64,000 nucleotides of DNA from Myxococcales bacterium (GTDB lineage: Bacteria; Myxococcota_A; Polyangia; Palsa-1104; JAEUJZ01): assembly GCA_016794505.1 (NCBI GenBank), contig JAEUJZ010000171.1, positions 124,001 to 188,000 of the forward strand, read 5' to 3'. Of this stretch, positions 54,376 to 62,828 are shown piece after piece; position 1 is the stretch's first letter, and each line of letters begins with the position of its first letter. A program made the position numbers and the translations under genes. The notes under the pieces are model-generated. The model did no database searches. It saw only the letters and a list, made by a program, of their open reading frames with translations, and was not told the DNA's origin.

Positions 54376-55481
54376 GTTGATTCCTTTCTTTCGGTAGGTT
54401 CCAGGGTGGCTGCTGAATCGGTGGGTTCTTCGTCGCTCGTGCGCTCATCGCGACGAAGCTCGGCCCGCTCTGTCGGACGCTCGCCGCTGCGCTCGCTTGT
54501 CCGTTCCGAGCCGCGTTCCTGCGCGCGGTCATAGGCGCGGATGATCGCCGCCACCAAGGGATGACGAACCACGTCGACTTCGCTAAAGCGGATGAATTCG
54601 ATGCCGGGAATATCGGCCAGCAAGCGCTCGACTTCGACCAAGCCGCTCTGCGTGCGGTGCGGCAGATCGACCTGCGTCACGTCCCCGGTAATGACGGCCT
54701 TGCTGTCATAGCCCAGGCGAGTCAGAAACATCTTCATCTGCTCGCTGGTGGTGTTCTGCGCCTCGTCGAGGATCACGAAGCTGTCGTTCAGCGTCCGCCC
54801 GCGCATAAAGGCCAGCGGCGCCACCTCGATCTGGCCGCGGTCGATCATGAGCTGAGCGCGCTCCATATCGAGCAGATCGTTGAGCGCGTCGTAAAGCGGC
54901 CGCAGGTACGGGTTCACTTTGTCCTGCATGGTGCCCGGCAGGAAGCCCAACTTTTCGCCGGCCTCGACGGCAGGACGACACAAGACGATGCGCTTGACCT
55001 GCTTTTCCAGCAGGTACTTTACGGCCATGGCCATCGCCAAGTACGTCTTGCCAGTGCCCGCCGGGCCGATGCCAAACACGATGTCTTGGTTGCGCAGCGC
55101 ATCCAGATAGCGCTGCTGCGCGACGCTCTTGGGCACGACGGGACGGCCGCGATGGGCGATGATCACCGTGTCCTGCAAGACATCGCGCACCGGGCTCTGC
55201 TTGTCGTGCTGCAGCATGACCAGCGCTCGCACCACTTCTTCCGACGAGATCGCGGTGCCGCTTTTGTGCAGCGCGCTGAGCTCTTGCAGCAAGCGATGAG
55301 CGCGCTCGACCGCGTCAGGCGCCCCAATGATCGAAAGCTCGTCGCCGCGCGCGTGCAAGGACAGGCCAAGCTGACGCTCGATGAGCTTCAGGTGGACGTT
55401 GTTCTGGCCATACAGGCTCTGTGCCAGGGCGTTGTCGCCGAAGTGGACCTGCTCGCGACAGATGGACGAAGACTTGGGCAT
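54372..55481 (-). CDS. phoH: PhoH-like ATPase (YbeZ family)
   Basis: The 369-residue protein has an N-terminal KH-like region (NNVHLKLIERQLGLSLHARG), then the PhoH ATPase: IGPAGTGKTYLAMAMAVKYL (Walker A), LCRPAVEAGEKLGFLPG, FMRGRTLNDSFVILDEAQN (Walker B) and AVITGDVTQVDLPH. It belongs to the ribosome/RNA-related PhoH-like proteins, often near ybeY; no ybeY follows here. The C-terminal tail is a charged repeat-like stretch (RTSERSGERPTERAELRRDE). Confidence 0.93.
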   Translation of the reverse strand: MPKSSSICREQVHFGDNALAQSLYGQNNVHLKLIERQLGLSLHARGDELSIIGAPDAVERAHRLLQELSALHKSGTAISSEEVVRALVMLQHDKQSPVRDVLQDTVIIAHRGRPVVPKSVAQQRYLDALRNQDIVFGIGPAGTGKTYLAMAMAVKYLLEKQVKRIVLCRPAVEAGEKLGFLPGTMQDKVNPYLRPLYDALNDLLDMERAQLMIDRGQIEVAPLAFMRGRTLNDSFVILDEAQNTTSEQMKMFLTRLGYDSKAVITGDVTQVDLPHRTQSGLVEVERLLADIPGIEFIRFSEVDVVRHPLVAAIIRAYDRAQERGSERTSERSGERPTERAELRRDERTSDEEPTDSAATLEPTERKEST

Positions 55482-55602
55482 GCTGTTCCGCTAGACCGGC
55501 CGACGAAAGAAGACCGCTCACTGTACAGCAAGCATTTTCGCCCGTACAGCACGTCGCTGAAGTCGGGCTGCGTGCGGAACTAGGGCCAACGCCGCCAACC
55601 AG

Positions 55603-55914
55603 CTATTCACCATGGCAGGCATAGCAGGCGCGATCGCCGCGGCACAGGCTGGCGTGGGCGAGGCCGCCGTCGGGACCGGCGCACTCCATGGTGCGCAGGC
55701 ACCAGTACACGGCGGTGCTGCCATCGCCGGTCTGCCAATACACGGGCTCGTTGTCGGCCGTGTTAAGCGGCAGAAACGCAAACTTGGTGCGCAGCTTGCG
55801 ACACGTCGTCAGCGCCGCCGCGAGCTCCGGCTCGCCTGTGGCGGTTGTTCCGTCGCTGGACGAATCGTCAAGTCCTGTCGTTGCCGGTGCCGATCTTTGG
55901 GAAGGAATGAGCAT
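55603..55914 (-). CDS. Tiny CxxCH protein downstream of the molybdenum hydroxylase operon
   Basis: The 103-residue protein ends in CRGDRACYACHGE, so a CxxCH heme c motif stands almost at the C-terminus, preceded by several other Cys (CRKL, CLRTMEC). A strong AAAGGAG lies 7 bp before ATG 55914. No signal peptide is visible, although heme c attachment needs export, so either the motif is fortuitous or the N-terminus is mis-set. The placement, 14 bp after the FAD subunit gene, suggests an electron-acceptor subunit. Confidence 0.65.
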   Translation of the reverse strand: MLIPSQRSAPATTGLDDSSSDGTTATGEPELAAALTTCRKLRTKFAFLPLNTADNEPVYWQTGDGSTAVYWCLRTMECAGPDGGLAHASLCRGDRACYACHGE

Positions 55915-55928
55915 GAACGATCTCCTTT

Positions 55929-57026
55929 CTAGGCGTTCGACAGGATCTGCATCACCGCCTGCGCGACCACGCCCTGGCACAGCGGCACCTTGTATCCGTT
56001 CTTGGCAAGCGGCCTGGCTCCGTCGCTGGCGGCCTGAGCAATGGCACGCACCGATTCGATATCCAGCTTGCTCAGACGCAAAAGAGCCGCCTCGGCAGCT
56101 TTGGCCCGCCATGGAATAGGCGCCACGCCGCCCACTACGATGCGCGCCGCCTGCAGCAAGGACCCCGCACCCGACGGGGCTCGTCGCACCGAGATAGCGA
56201 CCTCGCACAGCGGCCAGTCAAAGCTCTGCTTCTGTTTGCTCTTTAGGTACAGGCTTCGCTCGTCGGGAGACGGCAGAGGAATGTACAGGTGCGTTATTAC
56301 CTCGCCGGGCTCTAAGCGGTTTTCGCGCTTCACATCGCCGCCTTGCTGCGACGCAGAGACAAAAAACGCCGACAGGCGCTGCTGTCGCGTGCCACTCGCC
56401 GTCTGGATCTCGACGATGGCATCCAGCACCAAGAGGGCCACCGCCGCCCCCGACGGATGCACCGCGGCGCACGTGCGATTGTCGAAGATCGCGTGATATT
56501 CGTTCTCTCCGTCGAGAGCGAAGCACTCATCGCCGCCTTTTTTGCGGCAGTGAAAGTCCGCGCTGCGGAAGTACCAGCAGCGCGGACGCTGCAGCAGGTT
56601 GCCGGCAATCGTCGCCACCGCGCGAATCTGTGGCGTTGCAATCGCGTGGGCCGCCTGCGCAAGTGCCGGAAGCGCTCGCAGGATCGTCGGGTGGCTCGCG
56701 ATCTGCGCCAGCGTCACCAGCGCCCCGATGCGCAGGCAGTCCCGAGGCTGCGGCGCATCGCCTGCGTTTCCTGCCGGCAGAAGCCGCGTGATCGAATCGG
56801 GCAGCCGACTGGCTGGGATCTCGCTGATCTCGGACAGCGTGCTCTTGCTGCCTGCCGTCGGACGGCGCAAAACGATCAGGCGCTCTGGCGCATCCAGACC
56901 CTCTTTCAGGCGATCCAGGACATCGATCCCACCGGCCTTGAGCAGCGCCGATCCACCGCGCGCCGCCGAGAGCTGCGCGACCGCTTGCTCTGCTGTTGTG
57001 ACCTCGACCCAGGTAAATGCGTTCAT
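55929..57026 (-). CDS. FAD-binding subunit of a xanthine dehydrogenase-family (PaoB-like) enzyme
   Basis: The 365-residue protein has the FAD_binding_5 domain of molybdenum hydroxylases: LLKAGGIDVLDRLKEG, IGALVTLAQIASHP, and IRAVATIAGNLLQRPRCWYF. Between the FAD and C-terminal domains it carries extra cysteines (CWYF, FHCRKKGGDECF, RTCAAVHPSG), like the 4Fe-4S cluster of PaoB-type subunits. It should pass electrons from the molybdenum subunit to an external acceptor. It starts 15 bp after the stop of the molybdenum subunit gene. Confidence 0.9.
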   Translation of the reverse strand: MNAFTWVEVTTAEQAVAQLSAARGGSALLKAGGIDVLDRLKEGLDAPERLIVLRRPTAGSKSTLSEISEIPASRLPDSITRLLPAGNAGDAPQPRDCLRIGALVTLAQIASHPTILRALPALAQAAHAIATPQIRAVATIAGNLLQRPRCWYFRSADFHCRKKGGDECFALDGENEYHAIFDNRTCAAVHPSGAAVALLVLDAIVEIQTASGTRQQRLSAFFVSASQQGGDVKRENRLEPGEVITHLYIPLPSPDERSLYLKSKQKQSFDWPLCEVAISVRRAPSGAGSLLQAARIVVGGVAPIPWRAKAAEAALLRLSKLDIESVRAIAQAASDGARPLAKNGYKVPLCQGVVAQAVMQILSNA

Positions 57027-57041
57027 CGTCTTTTCCCCCGA

Positions 57042-59435
57042 TTAGCGTGGCGCGGTTCCCGTCGCCGGGGCTGCCAGCGCGGCCAGAACTCGGGCCGGGG
57101 TAAGTGGCAGCTCGCGCAGGCGGACGCCGATGGCGTTGTACACCGCATTGGCGACAGCGGCAGCGGTTGGCACCGTCGCTGGCTCGCCAATTCCGCGTGC
57201 ATCCGTTGACGTGCGGCCGTGCAGATCTTCCAGAAGCGCGATGTCGATGCGCGGCACATCCAGCGCACCGGCAATCTTGTACTGCTCTAAGTTCGCGTTG
57301 AGCATGCGGCCCGTTCGCCGGTCCAGGCGTCGCTCTTCAAACAAGGCATACGAGATGCCCTGGATGATGCCGCCGTGGATCTGGCTCTCGACCAGAAGCG
57401 GGTTCAGCGGGCGGCCGCAGTCGTGGGCTGCGACGATCCGCTCGACGCGAATGATGCCGGTCAGCGTGTCGACCGTCACCTCGGCGAGCTGCACGCCTCC
57501 CGTCTGTCCCCAGGCGCGGCCATTGGTAGCCGCAGCGTCATAGTCCGGCTTGCGACGGGCGGTGCCGCTGACTTGTTCCTTGCGCAGCTTGGCCGCGGCT
57601 TGCTTCAGCGATAGCTCGATTGGCTTGCCCGCTGCAGTCCCCACCAGCTTGCCGCCCGGCCCTGGTGCCAAGTCCTTGGCCCCGACCAGGGGCGCGACTT
57701 CTTTGCACAGGCTCAGGCGCGCTTGATATGCGGCGTCGCGGGCGGGCGGAGTGATCGACCCCGTCGTGACACTGCCCCCCGATCCAGGACCCACAGGCAA
57801 ACGCGTATCGCCAATCGACACTTTCACGGATGCAAGGGGAATCCCCAGCTCTTCGGCAACGACCTGGGCCAGCGGCGTACGCACGCCGGTCCCGATGTCT
57901 TGCACGCCGGCCAAGACCTCGGCGGTGCCGTCGCGGTGGATGCGCACCTCGGCATGGCTATCGTCGGACCAGAAGTAATACCAGCAGCCCTGGGCCATCC
58001 CCAGACCGCGTCGGATGTGTCCCAGCGCTCCCTCGGGCGGAAGCTGTCCGGCGAGCGTGCGTCGCGACCAGCCGAATAGCTCAGCCGCTTTCTGCCGTTC
58101 CAGACGGCGGCCCGGATGCGGGTCGTTGCGCTCGCGGAGCTCCAGCGGATCGATGCCGAGCTTTTCCGCAAGCTCGTCCATGGCCTGTTCCAGCGCGAAG
58201 GCCCCCTGCGGATGCCCCGGCGCACGAAACGCGGCCAGCGGACCGGTGTGCGTAAAGACGTCGAACTCCTCGGTGTAGATCGCCGGGCAGTGGCCATAGA
58301 CGTTGTTCGCGGGCCCAGCGAAGCCGGCCCCCGCTCCTGCGCCGCCTGCGCCCCAGCCGCGAAGCTCGATCGCGGCCAGCTTTCCGTCTTTGCCGGACAC
58401 CAAGGCGATGTTCTGTTCCGACGCGGGACGGTTGCCGACGGCCAGGTGTTCTTCGCGACGATCCAGGCAGACGCGCACGGGGGCCGCGGCCTTCTTGGCC
58501 AGCAGGGCCGCAAGCACGCCATAGTTCCCGGCGCCGAACTTGGCCCCGAAGCCACCGCCGCAGAAATCGGTAATTACGCGGACCTTTGATGTGGGAATTT
58601 CCAGGTATTCGGCCAGCTCATCGCGCACCGAAAAGATGCCCTGCGTCGACGCCCACACCGTGAGCTCGTCCCCGGCCCACTCGGCGGTCAAGCCGTGCGT
58701 CTCAAGGGCCGAGTGCGTCTGCACCTGCGTGCGATACGTCCCGCGCACAACGGTCTGCCCGCTGCGCAGGGCCGCCGCCACCGCCTGTTCCATCTGCGCC
58801 GCATCTTTGCCGCGCGGAGCGCCGCGCTTGGGCCCGCGCAGGTTGCCTTTTTGCGGAATGCCTCCCTTGGCACCGCCCCCACCCGCCGAGCCGGACATGC
58901 TGACCGGCCCACTGAACACCAGCGGCGCATTGGGCTTGAGCGCCTCGTCGGGGTCGACGACGTGAGGCAGCACTTCAAAATCCACCTTGATGCGAGCGAG
59001 CGCGGCCTTGGCTTGCTCGGGCGTCTCGGCGGCAACAGCGGCAATCGGCTGTCCCAGGTATCGCACCACCGGCACCAGCTTGCCGCGGGCCTTTTCCGAT
59101 TCGAGCTTGGCTCCGCCCAAAAGATGCGGCAGCACCACCACCGCTTTCACGCCCGGCTGCGCTTCGGCGTCCGAGATGTTGACGCCGTGGACGCGGGCAT
59201 GGGGATGCGGCGAGCCAAGAATCTTGCCGTGAAGCAGCCCCGGCCGCTTGATGTCGGGCGTATAGCGCGCCCGCCCCGTGACCTTGTCGCTGCCGTCGAT
59301 GCGCTGCGTCGGCTTACCCACCACAGCCAGCGTGCTGCTCTCGCGCCATGACGGCGGCACACCGTCGGGCAGCTCGCGCGACTGCAGCGTGGCGTCGGCG
59401 CCCACCAGACCCACTAGGACCTCGGCTCGACTCAT
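57042..59435 (-). CDS. Molybdopterin-binding catalytic subunit of a xanthine dehydrogenase-family (PaoC-like) enzyme
   Basis: The 797-residue protein has the aldehyde oxidase/xanthine dehydrogenase domains: RIDGSDKVTGRARYTPDIKR, VPVVRYLGQPIAAVAAETPE, FCGGGFGAKF, PLAAFRAPGHPQGAFALEQA, VLAGVQDIGTGVRTPLAQVV, DCGRPLNPLLVESQIHGGI, and the late GIGEPATVP that carries the catalytic glutamate. It should hydroxylate an aldehyde or N-heterocycle; the substrate is unknown. An insert rich in Gly, Lys and Arg lies at about 170-200. ATG 59435 overlaps the 2Fe-2S gene stop by 4 bp (ATGA). Confidence 0.92.
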   Translation of the reverse strand: MSRAEVLVGLVGADATLQSRELPDGVPPSWRESSTLAVVGKPTQRIDGSDKVTGRARYTPDIKRPGLLHGKILGSPHPHARVHGVNISDAEAQPGVKAVVVLPHLLGGAKLESEKARGKLVPVVRYLGQPIAAVAAETPEQAKAALARIKVDFEVLPHVVDPDEALKPNAPLVFSGPVSMSGSAGGGGAKGGIPQKGNLRGPKRGAPRGKDAAQMEQAVAAALRSGQTVVRGTYRTQVQTHSALETHGLTAEWAGDELTVWASTQGIFSVRDELAEYLEIPTSKVRVITDFCGGGFGAKFGAGNYGVLAALLAKKAAAPVRVCLDRREEHLAVGNRPASEQNIALVSGKDGKLAAIELRGWGAGGAGAGAGFAGPANNVYGHCPAIYTEEFDVFTHTGPLAAFRAPGHPQGAFALEQAMDELAEKLGIDPLELRERNDPHPGRRLERQKAAELFGWSRRTLAGQLPPEGALGHIRRGLGMAQGCWYYFWSDDSHAEVRIHRDGTAEVLAGVQDIGTGVRTPLAQVVAEELGIPLASVKVSIGDTRLPVGPGSGGSVTTGSITPPARDAAYQARLSLCKEVAPLVGAKDLAPGPGGKLVGTAAGKPIELSLKQAAAKLRKEQVSGTARRKPDYDAAATNGRAWGQTGGVQLAEVTVDTLTGIIRVERIVAAHDCGRPLNPLLVESQIHGGIIQGISYALFEERRLDRRTGRMLNANLEQYKIAGALDVPRIDIALLEDLHGRTSTDARGIGEPATVPTAAAVANAVYNAIGVRLRELPLTPARVLAALAAPATGTAPR

Positions 59436-60136
59436 CGACTGCCTCCGTTCTTGCCGTTGCCTGTGCCTTTTGCCGTCGACAGCATGGCGCGTACGACATG
59501 CGGATAGGTGCCGCAGCGGCACAGGTTGCCGGCGATTGCCTCGCGAACTTCGCCCTCGCTCAGCGCGGCGAGCTGGCCCTGCGATCGCTTGCGTTCATAC
59601 AGGGCGGCGCAGCTCATCACCATGCCCGGCGTGCAGAAGCCACACTGCAAGGCGTCGTGGGCCACAAACGCGTCCTGCACCGGGTGCAGCGTGCCTTGGG
59701 CCGTCGACAGTCCTTCGATGGTGGTGACGGGCCGAGCCGCGCGTCCGCCTTTGCCCGCCGTGCCCGCGACGTCCAAGGCCAAGGTCATGCAGGCCGGTGT
59801 TGGGATGCCGTCGACCCAGACGGTGCAGGCGCCACACGCGCCGCGGTCGCAGCCAATCTTGGTACCGGACAGGCCGAGCTGTTCGCGCAGCACATGCGCC
59901 AGCGTGTCACGCGGCTCGATGCGTGCCGCCACCGTCTTGCCGTTCACCTGAAGCTGCACCGGCACAGGGCCCGGCCCGATCTCGGTGATCGGGGCGGCTG
60001 CCGGGGCAGGCGCGGCCTGCGCGCTGGATCGCACGGCGGGCAGCGATGCGGCCCCCAGCAAGGACGCGGCGCTCCCCGTACCGCTTTGAATCAAAAAGCC
60101 TCGTCGAGAGACTCCACCTGAGTCACTGTCTGCCAT
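59432..60136 (-). CDS. 2Fe-2S subunit of the xanthine dehydrogenase-family enzyme, Tat-exported (PaoA-like)
   Basis: The 234-residue protein starts with a twin-arginine signal (SRRGFL at 10-15), an Ala-rich cleavage region, and a ferredoxin-like domain: KIGCDRGACGACTVWVDG for the first 2Fe-2S cluster, and QCGFCTPGMVMS with NLCRCGTYPHV for the second. The Tat signal shows that the whole enzyme is exported to the periplasm, as for PaoABC. It is the first gene of the operon. Met 60136 is chosen; a Met five residues upstream is also possible. Confidence 0.92.
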   Translation of the reverse strand: MADSDSGGVSRRGFLIQSGTGSAASLLGAASLPAVRSSAQAAPAPAAAPITEIGPGPVPVQLQVNGKTVAARIEPRDTLAHVLREQLGLSGTKIGCDRGACGACTVWVDGIPTPACMTLALDVAGTAGKGGRAARPVTTIEGLSTAQGTLHPVQDAFVAHDALQCGFCTPGMVMSCAALYERKRSQGQLAALSEGEVREAIAGNLCRCGTYPHVVRAMLSTAKGTGNGKNGGSR

Positions 60137-60279
60137 GGCCGCGACCATAGGCCAGCCGGGCGATGAAGAACAAGCCCCTCGATATCCATGCTGCCCGCGC
60201 AGCGCAAGTTGTGATAACGAGATCTCTCCTACGCAATAAAGTTGTCCTCTCGCCCACACAGAAGACTAGGAGTGCTGTG

Positions 60280-61065
60280 ATGTCTACGTGCCAAGCTCGC
60301 CTTGTTTCTCGCGCTCGCGCCCTGCTCTCGCTGCTGTCGTTTTCGACGCTGGCCGCGCTGAGCCCAAGCCCCGCCCAAGCCCACTACATGCTGCTTCAGC
60401 CGGCGTCGGCGTACATGCAAAGCAGCCCGTATGGTGACCCGCAGAAGACAGCCCCCTGCGGCCCGGCAGCAGGAGCCGGCACGCCGACGGGACAGGTCAC
60501 GACCTATCGCCCCGGCGACATGGTGACACTGACCATCCGCGAGACCATCTTTCACCCCGGCCACTACCGCATCAGCATCGGACCCGACCCCAGCAAGTTC
60601 ATGACGCCGCCCGTGACGCCCATGCCGGGCGATCAGTGCGCCTCGGTGCCCATCGATATGAACCCGGTGCTGCCGGTGGTCGCCGACGGTCTGCTTCAGC
60701 ACAGCACCAACTTCGCGGGCGATCAGACCGTCACCTTTAAGCTGCCGGCGGGCTTTACCTGCCCCAACTGCACCATGCAGATCGTGCAGTACATGTCGAA
60801 GCACGCCGCGCCCTGCTTTTATTACCACTGCGCCAACGTCAACATCGTCGACAACGCGGACATGTCGGTGCAGCCGACCCTCGATCTCAGCGCGCCGCCG
60901 GATATGGCCGACCTGCCTCCGTCGGGTCAGACCCCGACCGGCTGCGGCTGTCAGCTTGGCGCTGCTGGTTCGTCGGCTCCGGCTTCGCGCGGTGGAGCCC
61001 TCGTGATCTCGCTGCTCGCCCTCTCGGCGCTCGCTCTGCGTCGTCTGCGCTGGGCGACCCGCTAG
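60280..61065 (+). CDS. Polysaccharide monooxygenase-like protein (SCE4755-type) with MYXO-CTERM tail
   Basis: The 261-residue protein has a signal peptide cleaved near AQA-H, which would leave His35 as the N-terminal residue, as needed for the copper histidine brace of lytic polysaccharide monooxygenases. The mature start is HYMLLQPASAYMQSSPYGDP. Other family-like features are PCGPAAGAG, IFHPGHYRISIGPDP and PCFYYHCANVNI, the latter with a second candidate copper His. The C-terminus has GCGCQLG, a hydrophobic helix and RRLRW, a MYXO-CTERM pattern. ATG 60280 follows AGGAGTGCTGTG. Confidence 0.82.
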   Translation: MSTCQARLVSRARALLSLLSFSTLAALSPSPAQAHYMLLQPASAYMQSSPYGDPQKTAPCGPAAGAGTPTGQVTTYRPGDMVTLTIRETIFHPGHYRISIGPDPSKFMTPPVTPMPGDQCASVPIDMNPVLPVVADGLLQHSTNFAGDQTVTFKLPAGFTCPNCTMQIVQYMSKHAAPCFYYHCANVNIVDNADMSVQPTLDLSAPPDMADLPPSGQTPTGCGCQLGAAGSSAPASRGGALVISLLALSALALRRLRWATR

Positions 61066-61282
61066 CCCCCGGTCGCAGCGCGTCCCTCTCATCGCCCCTC
61101 CCGCCGCTCGCCCGCGATTGGGACCCGCCCCAGCCGCGGTCCGCATCCTCCCCTGCCCCGCTATTTCCGGCTTCTTCGTCGCCGTGCAGGCATCGCGGGC
61201 CCAGCCTGTCCGGGGGGCGATGTACACTCGGGAACGTTGACACGCGGGCCCAGTCCGGCGCCCGACACATGGGGAGGTGTCT

Positions 61283-62782
61283 ATGCGTTCCTTCTTGCTA
61301 AGTGCCCTGCTATTGCTGTCCTGCGAAGCCTTTACCACCGCGAATCCCGACTATTGCAGCGACGTGCGGCCTTGTGCAGACAGCAATTCTGAATGTGATA
61401 TGGACAAACATATATGTATCGACAAAAGAACTCCGCGAATCGACAAAATTTCGCCATTCGCAGTTTCGCGAAATGGAAATGTAGAAATAAATCTAAGAGG
61501 AAAAGGCTTTGCCAGAGTTGACAAAGTTACGATCGCAGGAATTGATGCGCAGATCAAAATGGCTAGCGAGAACGAAATAACGATACTTACTCCTGCTGTG
61601 TCAGGTGCATGCGGTCTCACAGAGGTAGTAATTCATACTCTAGACAACTTAACGACTAGCAATAATAAAATACTGCGCCTGCGAGCAAATGATATCAAAT
61701 TTTCCGTCGACACGAATAATGGAGCACTTGATCCTAAAATCGAAATGATGGTTGGAGTCAAATTTGATGCCCTCAATAACAATGGGATTATACTACTAAA
61801 CGACAAAAACGCCCCGGCGGTCAATTATGCCTTTGCAAAGGAAAATAATACTTTTATTTCTGGATACGTCGGAAATTCTAGAACGCCAATACCATTGAAC
61901 AAAATTATGGCTGCGCATTTCATTGCCAATAGCCCACTTGACGTATTAGCTATTGATCAATCGATGAATTATCGACTGTGGACCTATTCGAAGCCAGGGC
62001 AGATGCAGCCATATGACTTTAAAGAACTGGAACCCGCTGCGCAAGTGCCTCATTCCGATGCTGCGGTTGGAAATTTCGATGGCAATGCCGAAATGCTTGA
62101 CCGTCTGGCATTTTTGAACCAGATGAACAACAAACCAACCGTAACGGTATATAAATTTGGCACAAAAGGAGAATTCGAATTAATTGGTGAAATCCCGATT
62201 CGCACAATCGGCAAAGTCACGTCTATGATTGCTGGCGATTTGACCGGTGATGGAATCGCGGATATTGTTCTGACCGATAATGCCACCGGAACTATTATGA
62301 TTATAAAAAACAAAATCACGGAATCTTCTATTCTAATATCGGAGATTCTGACAAATACAAACAATCAAGCGCAGATAGTAGATGTAAACTTGGATGGGAG
62401 GCCTGATGTCGTAACGTATGGCTCTGGCACCACGTCAGGTGGTTCAATCGTGATTTACTATAATCGCGGATCAGATATATTCGAAAAATACATAGTCCCC
62501 ACCGATGTTATCAGCACACGTCATTTGGCTATTGCAGATTTTGATTGCGATGGACTGTCTGACTTTATTACATACAATGGCATGTCTATCAACTGGAATT
62601 CAAACCAAGGCGATGGATTCTCCAGCGATCGATTATCTAATCCCATGAAATTTAACCCAATTAAGAGCATGACTGTTGGCCGATACTCAGATGTCGGAAA
62701 TCCTACGCCGGCCTTCGCACTCGGCGAGAGTGCGACACCGACGCAGTACAGCTTGGCGCTGCTGCTGACCGAGCCGCAGTAG
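61283..62782 (+). CDS. Lipoprotein with IPT/TIG-like and FG-GAP/VCBS-like repeats, AT-rich mosaic gene
   Basis: The 499-residue protein begins MRSFLLSALLLLSCEAF, with a lipobox at Cys15, then a Cys-rich segment (CSDVRPCADSNSECDMDKHI), an IPT/TIG-like region (RIDKISPFAVSRNGNVEINL, GKGFARVDKVTIAG) and FG-GAP/VCBS-like repeats with Asp/Asn-rich loops (GDLTGDGIADIVLTD, DVNLDGRPDVVTYG, IADFDCDGLSDFITY). ATG 61283 follows GGGGAGG at 5-nt spacing. Between roughly 61400 and 62680 codons are A/T-ending, unlike all neighbours, while the first and last 100 bases are host-like. Signs point to import or replacement of the middle. Confidence 0.85.
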   Translation: MRSFLLSALLLLSCEAFTTANPDYCSDVRPCADSNSECDMDKHICIDKRTPRIDKISPFAVSRNGNVEINLRGKGFARVDKVTIAGIDAQIKMASENEITILTPAVSGACGLTEVVIHTLDNLTTSNNKILRLRANDIKFSVDTNNGALDPKIEMMVGVKFDALNNNGIILLNDKNAPAVNYAFAKENNTFISGYVGNSRTPIPLNKIMAAHFIANSPLDVLAIDQSMNYRLWTYSKPGQMQPYDFKELEPAAQVPHSDAAVGNFDGNAEMLDRLAFLNQMNNKPTVTVYKFGTKGEFELIGEIPIRTIGKVTSMIAGDLTGDGIADIVLTDNATGTIMIIKNKITESSILISEILTNTNNQAQIVDVNLDGRPDVVTYGSGTTSGGSIVIYYNRGSDIFEKYIVPTDVISTRHLAIADFDCDGLSDFITYNGMSINWNSNQGDGFSSDRLSNPMKFNPIKSMTVGRYSDVGNPTPAFALGESATPTQYSLALLLTEPQ

Positions 62783-62828
62783 CTCACGTGCGCGCCCGCC
62801 TGTCGCGTTGCCTGCGATAGCATGGCGC

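Noticed and set aside
55603..56208. A longer version of the CxxCH gene starting at 56208
   Set aside because: The extension overlaps the FAD subunit gene and adds no signal peptide; the ribosome site supports ATG 55914.
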